Shown: one piece after another, positions 13,872 to 14,485 of the stretch | How the letters are laid out: the number at the start of each line of letters is the position of its first letter | Position numbering within the stretch: position 1 is the first letter of the stretch | The notes under the pieces: model-generated | What the model was told of the DNA's origin: nothing | The model's database searches: none | Seen by the model: only the letters and a program-made list of their open reading frames with translations | Origin: an uncultured Sediminibacterium sp. | GTDB taxonomy: Bacteria; Bacteroidota; Bacteroidia; Chitinophagales; Chitinophagaceae | Length of the DNA: 14,485 bases | Reading direction: 5' to 3' | Assembly: GCA_937907555.1 (NCBI GenBank) | Contig: CALEST010000312.1 | Location: 1-14,485, forward strand | Position numbers and translations under genes: made by a program

Positions 13872-14485
13872 GATTTCTGATTAAAAAGTTCCTGAATCGC
13901 AATTTTATTTGTAATACCTGCATTAAAGAATAATTCAAGGTCTAGTTTAGAGACTTCTTCCATTTCTCTTTTTTTAACAAAAAGGTGTCCGGCTAAGCTT
14001 GTTTCGTGATAAATCCAGCTATTGCTAATTTCTTGCTGATTGCTATGCTGAAAGATAATTTTCTCTATGATTGTATTGGTATCTGTATTCACAATAATTT
14101 CACCATTATCTACTAGAATAATCTGATCAATTAAGCTGTCTAAATCTTTTACTTGATGCGTACTGATGATGATGCAATTATCTTCATTCACAATGGAGGC
14201 AATCAGTTTTCTTAGAATTCGCTTAGAAGGAATATCCAGACCATTTGTGGGCTCATCCAAAATAATGAGTGATGCATTGGATGCCATGCCAAGAGCAATC
14301 CATACTTTTTTCTTTTGACCAAAACTCATTTTATTTAGCTTGGTCATAGGCACATCTAATTCCTTTAGATAATCCAAAAACTGCGTTTGATTGAACCGCG
14401 GATAAAATGGCACTTGCTCTGCAGCAAAATCAAGCACATGTATATTCGGCGTATCAATTTCCTCCGGTATAAAAAATACCTGATT
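13868..14485 (-). CDS. ABC transporter ATP-binding protein, N terminus outside window
   Basis: The reading frame is open to the window edge; an internal GTG at 14437 could be mistaken for a start, but the coding sequence clearly continues upstream as NQVFFIPEEIDTPNIHV, the Q-loop region of an ABC ATPase. About 205 residues are visible. The Walker A motif lies outside. Seen are a divergent signature SFGQKKKV (14305-14328) in place of the common SGGQ, Walker B LIILDEPTNGLD, and the H-loop STHQ. The divergent signature fits the ATPases of YtrB-type systems. The C-terminal part (after the helix ending DQIILVDNGEIIVN) is a short extension. It overlaps the permease start by 4 bases and should power it. 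The first gene of this cluster may lie further right. Confidence 0.9.
   Translation of the reverse strand, partial: NQVFFIPEEIDTPNIHVLDFAAEQVPFYPRFNQTQFLDYLKELDVPMTKLNKMSFGQKKKVWIALGMASNASLIILDEPTNGLDIPSKRILRKLIASIVNEDNCIIISTHQVKDLDSLIDQIILVDNGEIIVNTDTNTIIEKIIFQHSNQQEISNSWIYHETSLAGHLFVKKREMEEVSKLDLELFFNAGITNKIAIQELFNQKS

Overview
The window looks like a chromosomal segment of a Bacteroidota bacterium, probably near the Chitinophagaceae. That placement is an inference. It rests on an outer-membrane TonB-dependent receptor with an N-terminal carboxypeptidase-regulatory-like domain, a 2TM-domain protein, promoter boxes of the Bacteroidota type (TAnnTTTG), mostly A-rich leaders without clear Shine-Dalgarno sequences, and the protein sequences of the housekeeping genes. 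No RNA gene, insertion sequence, CRISPR array or phage gene was seen. No stretch longer than 300 bases lacks a gene.

Left part, plus strand. The window opens inside atpA (F1 ATP synthase alpha subunit), closed by a strong hairpin-T terminator. A textbook Bacteroidota promoter with a perfect palindrome in its spacer then drives a tight three-gene unit: TonB-dependent receptor, 2TM-domain protein, and a secreted helical-repeat protein. Next comes a second unit (4177-8259): two tandem paralogous six-helix membrane proteins of unknown family, a 94-residue winged-helix regulator (these three overlap one another), an ABC ATPase and its ABC-2 permease (also overlapping), and a secreted LolA-like protein. 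The closeness of these genes suggests one transcript combining membrane sensing or modulation, transcription control, export and a periplasmic component. This is the best candidate here for an undescribed system.

Middle part. A LacX-type aldose epimerase gene lies downstream of pdxA (vitamin B6 synthesis) on the minus strand. The 40-base gap upstream of pdxA is shared with the divergent plus-strand pair rsmA (16S rRNA dimethyltransferase) and a D-2-hydroxyacid dehydrogenase. The dehydrogenase near pdxA raises the possibility of a stand-in for PdxB.

Right part, minus strand. A visibly more AT-rich cluster runs inward from the right edge: an ABC ATPase cut by the window end, its six-helix permease, a YtrA-type GntR regulator, and an unrecognised anchored protein with about four imperfect 20-residue beta-type repeats. 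Overlaps of 4 bases join the ATPase to the permease and the regulator to the repeat protein. This resembles known self-regulated YtrA-type ABC operons, but the regulator sits third rather than first among the visible genes.
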